A stretch of 64,000 nucleotides of DNA from an uncultured Acidobacteriia bacterium (GCA_903851195.1 CAINNJ010000017.1:16494-80493); one strand, 5' to 3'. Numbered from the stretch's first letter, positions 1 to 9,072 are shown. Notes: generated by a model from the letters alone, not told the origin. Numbers and translations: made by a program.

Positions 1-1586
1 CTGAGCTGGTCGGAACCCTGCCAGGTGGAGTCGTCCTGAAACCAGTTCGAGCCGCTGTTGCCCCAGCCGGAGAAGCCGGTGACGTTGAACTCGGGAATGC
101 CGGGGTTGTTGAAGGCGACATCGCCATCGAAGCCCGGGATGCCCAGATCTTTGCCGGCGTGGGTGAGGCCCTTGACGTAGAAATCGTTCAGCGTGGAAGT
201 GATGAACCACTGTTTGCCCAGGCGCAGGTCGTTCACGAGCACGGGCGAAAGGGTCTGGGTGTAGCCGAAGCCGTAGTTGCGCGTGGTCACGGTGCCGGTG
301 CTGGCACTGGAGGGCACGGCCGCGCCCTGCAGCAGATCCTGCTTCTGCACCTGGAAACGGAAGTAGACGCGGGCGTTGGTGCCGAAGTTCTGGTCCACGC
401 GGTCCACGCTCTGGTCCGTATTGTTGTTGTTGGCGGCGCTGTAAGAGAGGTTGTTGCTGAGGCCGGGCAGATTGGGCGCGACGTAATACTGCTGCAGCTT
501 TTGCGAGATGGGCGCGAGGCGGTTGGCCGGAATTTTATTCCCCGGGAAAGGCGCGTTGCCGTTCAGAGGATCTTTCACGATGGTGGTGGTTTCCGAGAAA
601 TCGCCCGCGAACATGAGGGGCGTGAGGACGGAGGCGCGGCCGGACGACTGCCGGATCTGCCGGAGGCCTTCGTAAGAGCCCATGAAGAAGGTTTTGTTTT
701 TCCCGTTGTAGAGTTTGGGAATGGTCACGGGGCCGTCGAACTCGAAGCCGAACTGATTCTGGCGCAGCGGCGTTTTTGCCGCGGTGGGGCTTAGAAAATA
801 GTTGCGCGCGTCGAATTTGTCGTTGCGGACGAACTCGGCGAGGCTGCCGTGAATGTCGTTGGTGCCGGACTTGGTGACCACGTCGATATGGACGCCCATG
901 TACGCGCCGTACTGCGCCGAGTAGGTGCCGGTCTGCACCTGCACTTCCTGCACGGCGTCGACGGAAGGCCGCGTGGGCGTGGTGGTGATCAGGTTGTTCA
1001 CGATGCTGATGCCGTCGAGCGAGACGCTGTTGGTGATTTCGCGCGTGCCGGCGCCGATGAAGTCCTGCCCGGGCGGCACGCCGTTGGGATTCTTGAGACC
1101 CGTGATGGTGCCGGCCGTGATGGCTGCGAGTTTCAGGGGATCGCGACCGTTCAGGGGCAGTTCGGAGACGTTGCGGACGCTGATGGTTTCCGAAACGCTG
1201 GCGTCGTCGGTCTTGATGGCGGCGGCGGTGCTTTCCACGTTGATGGTCTGGGTAACGTCGCCGATGCGCAGTGTGGCATCGTTGCGGACCACCTGGTTGA
1301 GATCGATATGGACGTTCTTAATTTCGGAGGTCTGGAAGCCGGCCTGCCGGATGGTGATGGTATAGTCGCCGATGCGCACGAACTGGATATTGTAGTAACC
1401 CTGTTCGTTGGTGGTGGCGTTATATGTATCGCGAGTGTTGTTTTCAATCGCGGACACGGCGGCGCCACGGATGACGCTGCCGGCCGGATCGGTAACGGTT
1501 CCTACCAGTGCCGTTGTGGTTGCTATCTGCGCCTGGAGGGACACACAGGCAAGCAGCAGACAACCCGCTGAATGTGAAAGACGCAT
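1..1586 (-). CDS. TonB-dependent receptor, Oar-like, carboxypeptidase-regulatory domain (C-terminus off window)
   Basis: Outer-membrane receptor of the Oar-like type common in Acidobacteriota; only the first ~528 residues are inside the window. Translation from the ATG at 1586 gives a signal peptide ending near SLQAQ, then a carboxypeptidase regulatory-like fold (GTVTDPAGSVIRGAAV, about residues 27-110) and a plug region with LPLNGRDPLKL and the start of a beta-barrel (VTKSGTNDIHGSLAEFVRN). These features match the family; the transported substrate cannot be read from sequence. A good promoter (TTGAAA, 17 bp, TAGAAT) lies just upstream, so it is probably transcribed on its own, away from serA. 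The start is supported by AGGGG about 12 bases before the ATG. Confidence 0.9.
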   Translation of the reverse strand, partial: MRLSHSAGCLLLACVSLQAQIATTTALVGTVTDPAGSVIRGAAVSAIENNTRDTYNATTNEQGYYNIQFVRIGDYTITIRQAGFQTSEIKNVHIDLNQVVRNDATLRIGDVTQTINVESTAAAIKTDDASVSETISVRNVSELPLNGRDPLKLAAITAGTITGLKNPNGVPPGQDFIGAGTREITNSVSLDGISIVNNLITTTPTRPSVDAVQEVQVQTGTYSAQYGAYMGVHIDVVTKSGTNDIHGSLAEFVRNDKFDARNYFLSPTAAKTPLRQNQFGFEFDGPVTIPKLYNGKNKTFFMGSYEGLRQIRQSSGRASVLTPLMFAGDFSETTTIVKDPLNGNAPFPGNKIPANRLAPISQKLQQYYVAPNLPGLSNNLSYSAANNNNTDQSVDRVDQNFGTNARVYFRFQVQKQDLLQGAAVPSSASTGTVTTRNYGFGYTQTLSPVLVNDLRLGKQWFITSTLNDFYVKGLTHAGKDLGIPGFDGDVAFNNPGIPEFNVTGFSGWGNSGSNWFQDDSTWQGSDQL

Positions 1587-1609
1587 GAATCGTTGACACC
1601 CCTAACAGG

Positions 1610-1638
1610 ATTCTAAGCGTCGCGGCTGTGAGTTTCAA
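1610..1638 (-). promoter_or_regulatory. Sigma70-type promoter of the TonB receptor gene
   Basis: On the minus strand TTGAAA (1638-1633) is followed by exactly 17 bp and TAGAAT (1615-1610). The predicted transcription start near 1603 leaves a leader of about 17 nt before the ATG at 1586. Both hexamers differ from consensus by one base and the spacing is ideal, so this is one of the better promoter candidates in the window. Confidence 0.55.
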
Positions 1639-1666
1639 CCCGTCTTACGGAGAAAGGCTGTTTCGG

Positions 1667-2902
1667 TCAGTATAAGATGCGGGTCCGGATGGTGCCGCAG
1701 ACACCATCGAGAAGACGCTTCAGGTTTTGCGAGACTTCGCGCTGCTCGGTTTCGATATCGATCACGACGTAGCCGATCGCCGGATTCGTCTGCAAATACT
1801 GCGCGGCGATGTTGATTTTCTCTTCCGAGAAGATCGCGTTGATGCAGGAGAGAACGCCCGGCTGGTTGTGATGGATGTGCAGCAGGCGGTGGTGACCCGG
1901 ATGTTCCGGGAGGGAGACTTCGGGAAAGTTCACGGCCGCAAGCGTGGAGCCGTTGTTGCTGTATTTGATCAGCTTTTCGGCGACTTCGCGCCCGATGTTG
2001 GTCTGCGCCTCTTCGGTGCTGCCGGCGATGTGCGGGGTCAGCAGGACGTTTTCGCGGCCGCGCAGGGGGGAGACAAATTCATCGCCCGCGCCTTTGGGTT
2101 CTTTGGGGAAGACGTCGAGCGCGGCGGCGGCGATATGGCCGGAATCGAGGGCAGTGGCAAGGGCGTCGATATCCACGACCGTGCCGCGGGCGGCGTTGAT
2201 CAGCATGGCGCCGGGCTTCATCTGGGCCAGTTCCGGTTCGCCGATCATGTTCTTCGTCTGCGGTGTTTCCGGCACGTGGAGCGTGACGACATCGGCGCGT
2301 TCGAACAGCGTCTGCGAGGAGACCTGGGTGGCATTGCCGAGGGCCAGTTTCGATTCGGTGTCGTAGAAGATCACGCGCATGCCGAGCGATTCGGCCAGCA
2401 CACCCACCTGGGTGCCGATGTGGCCATAGCCGACGATGCCAAGCGTTTTGCCGCGCACTTCGTGCGAACCGGTGGCCGTCTTGATCCACTTGCCGGCGTG
2501 GGTCTGCGCGTTCCGCCAGGGGATGCCGCGCATCAGCATGATGGTTTCGGCGAGCACCAGTTCGGCGACGCTGCGGGTATTGGAGAACGGCGCGTTGAAC
2601 ACCGGGATGCCGCGTTCCTGGGCGACCTGCAGATCCACCTGATTGGTGCCGATGCAGAAGCAGCCGACGCCGATCAGACGATGCGCGGCCTCGAAGACCC
2701 GTGCAGTGAGATGCGTGGCGGAGCGAATGCCGACGAAGGAGGCGTCGTGGATCGATTCGATCAGCTGCTCTTCCGGCAGGGATTTCCTGTGATATTCAAT
2801 CTCGCTGTAGCCGTCGTCGCGAAACGCCGAGACGGCGCTGGGATCGATGCCTTCCAGCAGGAGAATTTTGATCTTGTTTTTATCGAGAGAGGTGGGACTC
2901 AA
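1667..2902 (-). CDS. serA: D-3-phosphoglycerate dehydrogenase
   Basis: First step of serine synthesis: oxidises 3-phosphoglycerate to 3-phosphohydroxypyruvate with NAD. The protein tracks the E. coli SerA type along its length: HLT and GCFCIGTNQVDL in the substrate domain, FNAPFSNTRSVAEL, the Rossmann motif GKTLGIVGYGHIGTQ, INAARGTVVD, catalytic LLTPHIAGSTEEAQ, and a C-terminal ACT domain (HIHHNQPGVLSCIN to RTRILY). The frame is open up to an ATG at 2995, but that would place a rho-independent terminator inside the gene. A TTG at 2902 gives 411 residues, against about 410 for E. coli, so TTG is chosen. TGCGATAAT at 2920-2912 could be an extended -10, which would make the mRNA nearly leaderless. 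Confidence 0.93.
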   Translation of the reverse strand: MSPTSLDKNKIKILLLEGIDPSAVSAFRDDGYSEIEYHRKSLPEEQLIESIHDASFVGIRSATHLTARVFEAAHRLIGVGCFCIGTNQVDLQVAQERGIPVFNAPFSNTRSVAELVLAETIMLMRGIPWRNAQTHAGKWIKTATGSHEVRGKTLGIVGYGHIGTQVGVLAESLGMRVIFYDTESKLALGNATQVSSQTLFERADVVTLHVPETPQTKNMIGEPELAQMKPGAMLINAARGTVVDIDALATALDSGHIAAAALDVFPKEPKGAGDEFVSPLRGRENVLLTPHIAGSTEEAQTNIGREVAEKLIKYSNNGSTLAAVNFPEVSLPEHPGHHRLLHIHHNQPGVLSCINAIFSEEKINIAAQYLQTNPAIGYVVIDIETEQREVSQNLKRLLDGVCGTIRTRILY

Positions 2903-2938
2903 ATCTAACCTATTATCGCATTCGGGCGAATGGAGCTG

Positions 2939-2986
2939 AAAAAAAGGGCGGGGATCGCGATCATTGACAGATCGCGATCCCCGCCC
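2939..2986 (-). terminator. Rho-independent terminator of the OmpA-like gene
   Basis: Perfect 17-bp inverted repeat (arms 2946-2962 and 2970-2986, arm sequence GGGCGGGGATCGCGATC) with a 7-nt loop, followed on the minus strand by seven T (A-run 2939-2945). It lies 35 bp after the stop of the OmpA-like gene and upstream of the serA start chosen here. Confidence 0.9.
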
Positions 2987-3020
2987 GGGTGACAACGGAG
3001 CGAGGGGTGTAATTACCCCT

Positions 3021-4850
3021 TTATTTGGGGCAACCCTTGGCCTGAATGTCCTTCGCGGGAGCTTCCTTCAGACCGGTGAGACCGGCCGGCATGGCAGCGC
3101 CGCTCGGAACGATGTAGACTTCCACGCGGCGATACTGCGCGCGCTTGTCGGAGTCTTTGATCGACGCGCCGCCCTTTTCCTTCACGTTGGTGGAGGAACC
3201 GCAAAGAGCCGGACGCGTTTCGGAACCCTGTTCGGTGCCGACGGAGTTGATCATGATGCGGCTGAGGTCGAGCGAGGGGCAGATACCCTTGCCGGCGCTG
3301 AGCACAGCGGCGCTGTTGATGACACGGGCCTGATCGAGAACGGAACCCGCTTTGCCTTTTTCGGAGGCGTCGCGATGGCCGATGAGGATCACTTTGGCGC
3401 CGGGATCGGAGCGCAGCAGCGGGGTCAGTTCTTCGAGCAGCAGGCGCTTGGCGCAGTTGTTGACGCGGGCGCTCATCTGCGGGAAGACCAGGTCGTCGAG
3501 GCGACGGGCTTCCGCGTTCAGCGTGACGGTGACGTCGGCGCCGGCGGAGGCAGTCTGGTTGTGGGCGTCGGTTGCGGTGGCGGTCAGGTGGACCGTCTTC
3601 GACTGCGCTTTCAGGCGGTTGGCCGTATCGAAGCTGAGCGCCTTGGAATCGAAGGTGCTGCCCGAGACGCCTTCGCCGGAGTAACGAACCGTCGCCGGGC
3701 CGCCGCATTCGGAGCCGTTGGCCGTGGCCGACAGCGGAATGGTGCCGCCAAACGGAATGCTGGAGGGCGATACCGCGAAGCGGATGGTGGGCGGCGTGAG
3801 CGGCTTGATCATGACGGTAACGGGGTTCGAGGTGGCGGAACTGTCGCCCGCGCTCACCTTCACCGTGATGCTCTTGCTGCCGGAAGTGCCGGCCGTGGGA
3901 ACGTTGAACGAAGACGATGTCGCGCCGGAGACCGGGGAGCCATCCACCATCCACTGGTAGGAAGGCGTCTGGTCAGGCAGCCAGCCGGTGGCGTTCGCGG
4001 TCAGGCGGACGTCGGAACCCGCGCAGACATCCTGCGCGCCGGTGATGCCGGAGATCTGGATGTTCGCCTTGGGAGCTGGCGGCGGGGGCGGCGGCGGCGC
4101 CGGGGCTGGCGGAGGCGGCGGCTCGTGATAGCGCAGGCGGAAGACCAGACCGACGCTGGCCGTCAGAGAGCTTTCGTGCTGGTCGGTGCCGGGGAGCCAG
4201 TAGGAACCGGCGGCGCCGGGGATGCCGGGCAGGCCGAAGTGCGGCGTGCCGGAGCGCATGCCGCGGAGGTCGAAGCGAACGCCCCAGCGCGGCGATTCAT
4301 TGATCTTCAGGCCGACGCCATAGACGAGGGCGGTGCGGTTGCCGCCGCTGTTCTGCACGCCCGGGAGAGGCGTGCCGCCGGCGTGATACCAGATGTAGCC
4401 CGGGCCAACGAGCATGAAGGGGCGGTACTTGGCTTCGCGCGGCGTGAAATGCACGACGCCGGCGCCGTAGAGAAGGGAGCTTGAGGAAGTTTCCGAGCTG
4501 AAACTGTTGCCGCCAACGGGCAGCAGGCGCAGCCGGTTGTAGCCCAGCTGGATTCCTTCTTCGAGTGAGATGTACTTGTGAACGTCCTCGGTGAGGCGCT
4601 CTCCCCATGTGCCGGCGGGGCCGAACTGGTGGATGGCGGCGTTATGACCTTGTCCGAACTGGAACCACTGCCAGCCGGCGAAAATGCTCATGTCCAGCGT
4701 GGAATAGCCAGCCGCGACGTTACTGTCGGCCTTTTTGGTGTCGGCCTTGGTGTCCTGCGCGGCCGCCACCCCGGTCATCAGCAGCGATGCGGTGATGGCC
4801 AGAACGGCGGTACGCCAGGGATGGGTACTTGAGTCAGACCTCTTGTTCAT
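3021..4850 (-). CDS. OmpA-family outer-membrane protein with Ig-like repeats
   Basis: Probable outer-membrane barrel that binds peptidoglycan. From the ATG at 4850 (609 aa): signal peptide ending GVAAAQD, a barrel-like region with alternating aromatic/hydrophobic strands (about 40-240), a proline-rich linker (PPPPPAPAPPPP, near 245), two Ig/PKD-like domains (ANIQISGITGAQDVCAGSDV onward; about 265-435), and a C-terminal OmpA-like domain with LLRSDPGAKVILIGHRDASE and RRVEVYIV. Arg/Asp residues typical of diaminopimelate binding are present but the NxxLSxxRA motif is not standard (it reads LDQARVINSAAVL). The ATG overlaps the TGA of the upstream gene (ATGA) with AAGGAG 11 nt before it, so the two are translationally coupled. 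A strong terminator follows. Confidence 0.82.
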   Translation of the reverse strand: MNKRSDSSTHPWRTAVLAITASLLMTGVAAAQDTKADTKKADSNVAAGYSTLDMSIFAGWQWFQFGQGHNAAIHQFGPAGTWGERLTEDVHKYISLEEGIQLGYNRLRLLPVGGNSFSSETSSSSLLYGAGVVHFTPREAKYRPFMLVGPGYIWYHAGGTPLPGVQNSGGNRTALVYGVGLKINESPRWGVRFDLRGMRSGTPHFGLPGIPGAAGSYWLPGTDQHESSLTASVGLVFRLRYHEPPPPPAPAPPPPPPPAPKANIQISGITGAQDVCAGSDVRLTANATGWLPDQTPSYQWMVDGSPVSGATSSSFNVPTAGTSGSKSITVKVSAGDSSATSNPVTVMIKPLTPPTIRFAVSPSSIPFGGTIPLSATANGSECGGPATVRYSGEGVSGSTFDSKALSFDTANRLKAQSKTVHLTATATDAHNQTASAGADVTVTLNAEARRLDDLVFPQMSARVNNCAKRLLLEELTPLLRSDPGAKVILIGHRDASEKGKAGSVLDQARVINSAAVLSAGKGICPSLDLSRIMINSVGTEQGSETRPALCGSSTNVKEKGGASIKDSDKRAQYRRVEVYIVPSGAAMPAGLTGLKEAPAKDIQAKGCPK

Positions 4851-6955
4851 TGAAACATCTTCTCCTTGAAAGTAGTGGTGCACGCTGAAGACCTTCCGGC
4901 CTGAGCGCAGATGCGATTAAAAGATCCACCCGTTTCAGACCCTGAAACAGACAGGTCTGTTGCCGGATAGCTGGAACCAGTGCCCTTCGAGCCTGAAAGC
5001 GGAGCACTTGAAGCACCGTAACCGGACCGTACTGCCGCCGCCCCGGCCAGCGAAGAAGCTTCGAAGGATGGAATTGCCGCGGAAAATATCCCCCGGCGCG
5101 GGAACAGCGCGAACAATTTGTCGGGAACGGAAGGCAGGACGAACAAAGAGGAAGGGCCGTTATTACCCTGGGTCTCCTCGTCGAGCGGAGTCCACTGCAG
5201 TCCGCCGTTGCCGGAAACATAAACCCGGCCGCCCTGCGACACGAAGGCCTCGGAGGGGCGGGTGGGGTGGAAGAGGACCAGACTGGCCGTCTCCGCCCGC
5301 AGGCCGTTGCGCACCGGAGTCCAGGTGCGGCATTCATCGACGGAGCGAAAGAGGCCTGCGGAAGTCGCCGCAAGGGCGATGTTGCGGGATGCCACATCGA
5401 AAGCCAGACCGTACCAGGTGACGGCGGACTGCGGTTCGCCGCATTTCTTCCAGTCGCTGCCATCGTCGCTGTGCAGGGCACCGGAACCGGTGAGCGCGAA
5501 GATCCGCGCGGCGCCGGACCGGTTGAGGGAATCCACTGTCGCATCGGAGACTTTCGTCCACGTGGTGCCGTCCGCGGTTCGGAAAAGGCCCTGCTCGGTG
5601 CCGGCGAGGAGGGCGGTGGAAGAGACCGGCAGCAACGCGGTGATCCGGGTTCCGGGCGGCGGCGTTTTGTAGGTCGTCCACGTTTTGCCGGCATCCGCCG
5701 ATTTCAGAAGCCCGTGATAGCCTGCGCCAAACAGAATTTTTGCGTTATCCGGCGCAGCCGCCATTAATAAAAGTTGTTCGGAGGGCGCATCGCCGGCGTG
5801 AGTCCAGCGAAGGCCGAGGTTGTCGGTGCGGTAGACGCCGCCGGAGACCGGTTCGTAGACGCTGCTCGAATAGAGCTGGCCGCCCGCGCCGGTCAGGGTG
5901 GTGAAATTGCGGTTCGTGAAGCCGTAGTTGATTTCGTGGAGGCTGTTGCCGCTGTCGGTGCTGACCAGCAGTCCGGCGGTGGTCGACGCGAAGAAGACCC
6001 GGCCTGGCACGAACGGATCGAACGCAACGGACTTAATCGCCTCCGTGCTGACGGAACGCCAGGCGTGCCCGCCATCGCCCGATTTCATGAGGCCCTGGGT
6101 GGTGCCGGCGAAAACCACCTGATCGTTTTTCGGATCGATGGCGACGAAGTAAGTCCGGAAGGCGCCGCCGGGGAGAGCTAATTTGTTCCATCGTTCGGCC
6201 GCGTTCACACTGCCGTAGACACCGCTGCAGGCGCTGGCGAACACGCGGGAAGGCTTCAACGGATCGACCTGAATGCTGAACACATCCGAATCGTCGATCA
6301 TGCCGTCGTGAATCGACTGCCAGGTCTGGCCGCCGTTGGTGGTTCTCCACGGCAGGTGAGTGGTTCCCGCGTAGATGGTCGAACTGTCGTCGGGATGAAA
6401 GGCCAGCGAGACAACGGGCCGCAACTCGGAATCGCCGGCGGTCGAAATATGCGACCAGGCGGCGCCGGTATCCCTGCTCAGCCAGACGCCGGACGAAGTG
6501 CCGGCTGCCACCACGTCCGGGTTCTTCGCCCAGATGGCCAGAGACCAGACGCCCAGGCCCTTGGTGGCGGGCAGTAGGGTCCAGGTGTTTCCGCCGTCGG
6601 TCGTCTTATAAACGCCCGAAGTCCAGGCGTTTTCGGATTCCACGCCCGCGTACCAGACGGCTCCGGAGCGCGGATCGATTTCGAGCGCATGCAGCACGCC
6701 CGCGAACTGTGCGGGAAAGGGAACGTGCGACCACCAGGCGCCGCCGTTGCGCGAAACATAAAGCAGGCCGTTATGCGCGCCCGCCAGCACGAGATTTCTG
6801 GCCGCGGGGCTTGTGCGGATTAATTCGGCCGCGCCACCGAAGGGGCCGGTGCCTTTCCAGGTGGCGGCGGAGAGAGGGGCAAGAACAAGAAGAGCGAGCG
6901 CCGACGCGGTCAGCGTCGCGCGCAAACTCCCGACCTGGCTCTGCCTGTCTTCCAT
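4847..6955 (-). CDS. Secreted Asp-box (BNR/VPS10-like) beta-propeller protein
   Basis: A 702-aa protein with a signal peptide (LALLVLAPLSAATWKG). The body is built of about a dozen repeats carrying the Asp-box pattern S/T-x-D-x-G-x-x-W: TTDGGNTWTLL, RDTGAAWSHIS, TTNGGQTWQSI, KSGDGGHAWRSV, KSADAGKTWTTY, RTADGTTWTKVS, SGNGGLQWTPLD. This is the fold of VPS10/YCF48/sialidase-like propellers, but I see no sialidase Arg triad, so a structural or binding role is more likely than glycosidase. It is the first gene of an operon with the OmpA-like gene (4-bp overlap) and diverges from the CBM9-like gene. The spacing from AAGGAG to the ATG at 6955 is very short, so a start a few codons in is possible. 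Confidence 0.75.
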   Translation of the reverse strand: MEDRQSQVGSLRATLTASALALLVLAPLSAATWKGTGPFGGAAELIRTSPAARNLVLAGAHNGLLYVSRNGGAWWSHVPFPAQFAGVLHALEIDPRSGAVWYAGVESENAWTSGVYKTTDGGNTWTLLPATKGLGVWSLAIWAKNPDVVAAGTSSGVWLSRDTGAAWSHISTAGDSELRPVVSLAFHPDDSSTIYAGTTHLPWRTTNGGQTWQSIHDGMIDDSDVFSIQVDPLKPSRVFASACSGVYGSVNAAERWNKLALPGGAFRTYFVAIDPKNDQVVFAGTTQGLMKSGDGGHAWRSVSTEAIKSVAFDPFVPGRVFFASTTAGLLVSTDSGNSLHEINYGFTNRNFTTLTGAGGQLYSSSVYEPVSGGVYRTDNLGLRWTHAGDAPSEQLLLMAAAPDNAKILFGAGYHGLLKSADAGKTWTTYKTPPPGTRITALLPVSSTALLAGTEQGLFRTADGTTWTKVSDATVDSLNRSGAARIFALTGSGALHSDDGSDWKKCGEPQSAVTWYGLAFDVASRNIALAATSAGLFRSVDECRTWTPVRNGLRAETASLVLFHPTRPSEAFVSQGGRVYVSGNGGLQWTPLDEETQGNNGPSSLFVLPSVPDKLFALFPRRGIFSAAIPSFEASSLAGAAAVRSGYGASSAPLSGSKGTGSSYPATDLSVSGSETGGSFNRICAQAGRSSACTTTFKEKMFQ

Positions 6956-7074
6956 GCTCCTTCTACTTTCTCACGAATAAGCCGCATAGTGAAGGGTTTA
7001 GAACTTTCTAATGTTGTATTTAGCGATGATTTTGCGGCGCGGGTGCGGCATAATTCGATCAGCAGGCCGACACG

Positions 7075-7764
7075 ATGTCCACATTGGTACTCTTCTTCGC
7101 ACTCATGCAATCCCCGACGCCCAACGCTCCTACGAATGTAATTGAAAGCACCCGCTCGGAACGCGACTGGAAACCGGCGGCGGATCCGGACTCTCCCGCC
7201 TGGGCCGGACAGAAAAGCGTGCTGGCGACGCGGGATTTCTTCGGCCAGCCGGTGCCGCTCTCGCCGACGGAGATCCGCTCGCGCTGGACAAATGATTATT
7301 TGTATTTGTTCTACGTATGTCCCTATAAGAATCTGAATTTAAAACCAAATCCTGTAACCACCGCGGAAACGGACAAGTTATGGGACTGGGATGTCGCGGA
7401 GGCGTTTCTCGGTTCGGACTTCAGTCATATCGGACTCTACAAGGAGTTTCAGGTTTCCCCGCGGGGCGAGTATGTGGATCTGGATATTAATCGCGAGGAC
7501 CCGAAAGCCGCGCTGGGCGTCGGGTGGCAGTCGGGCTTTCTGGTAGCGGCCCGGATCGACGAGCAGGCACACCTCTGGTACGGGGAGATGAGAATCCCGT
7601 TCGCCAGTCTGGGGCTGCCCGCGCCAAAACCAGGCGACCAATTGCGCGCCGGACTGTACCGGATCGAGGGCGCGGAACCGAACCGCATTTATGTGACCTG
7701 GCAGCCTACCGGGAAAAAGTCGTTCCATGAACCGGCGGCGTTTGGGTTGCTGGTTCTGCGGTAG
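7075..7764 (+). CDS. CBM9-like carbohydrate-binding domain protein
   Basis: A 229-aa protein whose whole length resembles the family-9-like carbohydrate-binding fold seen as stand-alone proteins in Acidobacteriota: early strands SRWTNDYLYLFYVC, the metal/sugar-site region LWDWDVAEAFLGSD, FQVSPRGEYVDLDI, and WYGEMRIPFASLGL followed by GLYRIEG and YVTWQPTGKKSFHEPAAFG. The N-terminus (MSTLVLFFALMQSPTP) is short and hydrophobic and could be a minimal signal peptide. It is probably periplasmic or surface located, binding or sensing sugars. Its last codons form the first copy of a 20-bp tandem repeat. Confidence 0.72.
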   Translation: MSTLVLFFALMQSPTPNAPTNVIESTRSERDWKPAADPDSPAWAGQKSVLATRDFFGQPVPLSPTEIRSRWTNDYLYLFYVCPYKNLNLKPNPVTTAETDKLWDWDVAEAFLGSDFSHIGLYKEFQVSPRGEYVDLDINREDPKAALGVGWQSGFLVAARIDEQAHLWYGEMRIPFASLGLPAPKPGDQLRAGLYRIEGAEPNRIYVTWQPTGKKSFHEPAAFGLLVLR

Positions 7765-7808
7765 AGAGGCTGGTGCTGCGGTAGAGCTGCTGGTTCTTCG
7801 GTAGGGAA
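7749..7808 (+). repeat. 20-bp tandem repeat x3 duplicating the stop region of the CBM9-like gene
   Basis: Units starting at 7749, 7769 and 7789 share the core GCTGGT(T/G)CT(G/T)CGGTAG with an exact 20-bp period. The first copy encodes the C-terminal LVLR and the TAG stop; the other two are downstream non-coding copies. It fills nearly all the space to the convergent rmuC stop at 7813. Confidence 0.85.
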
Positions 7809-7812
7809 GCCG

Positions 7813-9072
7813 CTAGCCGGCCAGCTGAATAACTTTGCGATCGTCGGTGTCTTCGGTATCCACGTTCTTCAGCCGCTTCTCGATGGCGCGTGTGCGGATG
7901 GCCGCGTCGTCCACGGTCTGGGTGGCCTGATCGAGTCGTTTGCGGATGAGTTCGAGCACTTGCGAGTATTTGCCGAACTGCGTTTTCACGTCGCCCAACA
8001 GCTTCCAGACTTCGCCCGAGCGCTGCTGAATCGCCAGCGTGCGGAAACCCATCTGCAGACTGTTCAGGAGGGCGGCGAAGGTGGTGGGGCCCGCCAGCAC
8101 CACGCGAAAATCGCGCTGCAGCGTTTCGGCGAGACCGGGACGGCGGAGCGCTTCGGCATACAGGCCTTCGGTGGCCAGAAACAGAATGCCGAAGTCGGTG
8201 GTGTGGGGCGGCGCAAGGTATTTGCCGCTGAAGGTTTTCGCGCAGGCCCGGATGACGGTTTCCAGTTCGCGGGAGCAGGATTCGACGGCTTCCACGTCGC
8301 AGCGTTCGGCTGCCGCGGCGAGCCGCTGGTAGGTTTCCGAGGGGAACTTGGCGTCCACCGGGAGCCAGACGGGGGTGCCGGCATCCGGCCCGGGCAGTTT
8401 GATGGCGAATTCCACCCGTTCGCCGGAGCCTGTGGGCGAGACATTGCGCGCGAACTGCTCGGGCGAGAGGAGTTGCGTGAGCAGGTTTTCGAGCTGCACT
8501 TCGCCCCAGGCGCCGCGGGTGGTCACGTTGGTGAGGACGCGTTTCAGGTCGCCCACTCCCGAGGCCAGATTCTGCATCTCGCCCAGGCCTTTGTGGACCT
8601 GTTCCAGACGCTCACTCACGAGGCGGAACGATTCGCCGAGGCGTGTTTCGAGGGTGGTCTGGAGTTTTTCATCCACCGTCTGCCGCATCTGCTCCAGCTT
8701 CTTCTCGTTGCCGGTCTGGAGGGCGAGAAGGCGCTGGTCCATGGCGACGCGGATGCCGTCGAGTTCGCGCCGCTGGTCGCGCTGCATCTCGAGAAGCTGC
8801 TGGGTGACGGACATGCGCAGGGCTTCGGACCGCTGGTCCGTCTGGACGGCGAAGCGCTGCAGACCCACGGAGAGTTCCTCGCGCAGAGCGCGGCTTTCGT
8901 CCGCCTGTTGCTGGCGGCTGCGGCCGATGTCGTCCCGGAGACGGGCTTCGAGTTGACGCGAGGCGTCCTGGCGGCTGGCTTCGTCCGCCGTCTGATTGCG
9001 GAGCCGGAAGAGCAGCAGCAGGTTCAGCGCGAGGATGGCGGCCAACAGAACGACGAGAGCGACGGAAAACAT
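7813..9072 (-). CDS. rmuC: DNA recombination protein RmuC
   Basis: RmuC family, implicated in limiting inversions and in recombination/repair; the biochemical role is poorly defined. From the ATG at 9072 the 419-aa product has one N-terminal membrane anchor (SVALVVLLAAILALNLLLLF), a long coiled coil rich in Arg, Glu and Gln (about 30-170), then the conserved nuclease-like domain with TTRGAWGEVQLENLL, PVDAKFPSETYQRL and FLATEGLYAEALRRPGL. The frame is open 22 codons further upstream, but only the 9072 start leaves the N-terminal anchor. Its leader carries a short hairpin (TATCCTG, GAAA, CAGGATA) that includes the AGGA ribosome site. Confidence 0.92.
   Translation of the reverse strand: MFSVALVVLLAAILALNLLLLFRLRNQTADEASRQDASRQLEARLRDDIGRSRQQQADESRALREELSVGLQRFAVQTDQRSEALRMSVTQQLLEMQRDQRRELDGIRVAMDQRLLALQTGNEKKLEQMRQTVDEKLQTTLETRLGESFRLVSERLEQVHKGLGEMQNLASGVGDLKRVLTNVTTRGAWGEVQLENLLTQLLSPEQFARNVSPTGSGERVEFAIKLPGPDAGTPVWLPVDAKFPSETYQRLAAAAERCDVEAVESCSRELETVIRACAKTFSGKYLAPPHTTDFGILFLATEGLYAEALRRPGLAETLQRDFRVVLAGPTTFAALLNSLQMGFRTLAIQQRSGEVWKLLGDVKTQFGKYSQVLELIRKRLDQATQTVDDAAIRTRAIEKRLKNVDTEDTDDRKVIQLAG

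Noticed and set aside
2964..4484. 506-codon plus-strand open frame opposite the OmpA-like gene
   Set aside because: GC-rich antisense shadow: Arg/Gly/Ala-rich, no family motif, and fully opposite a gene with clear domains, signal peptide and ribosome site.
4847..6955. Sialidase / neuraminidase assignment for the Asp-box protein
   Set aside because: Asp boxes alone are structural; I could not find the catalytic Arg triad, Tyr/Glu pair or FRIP-like motif.
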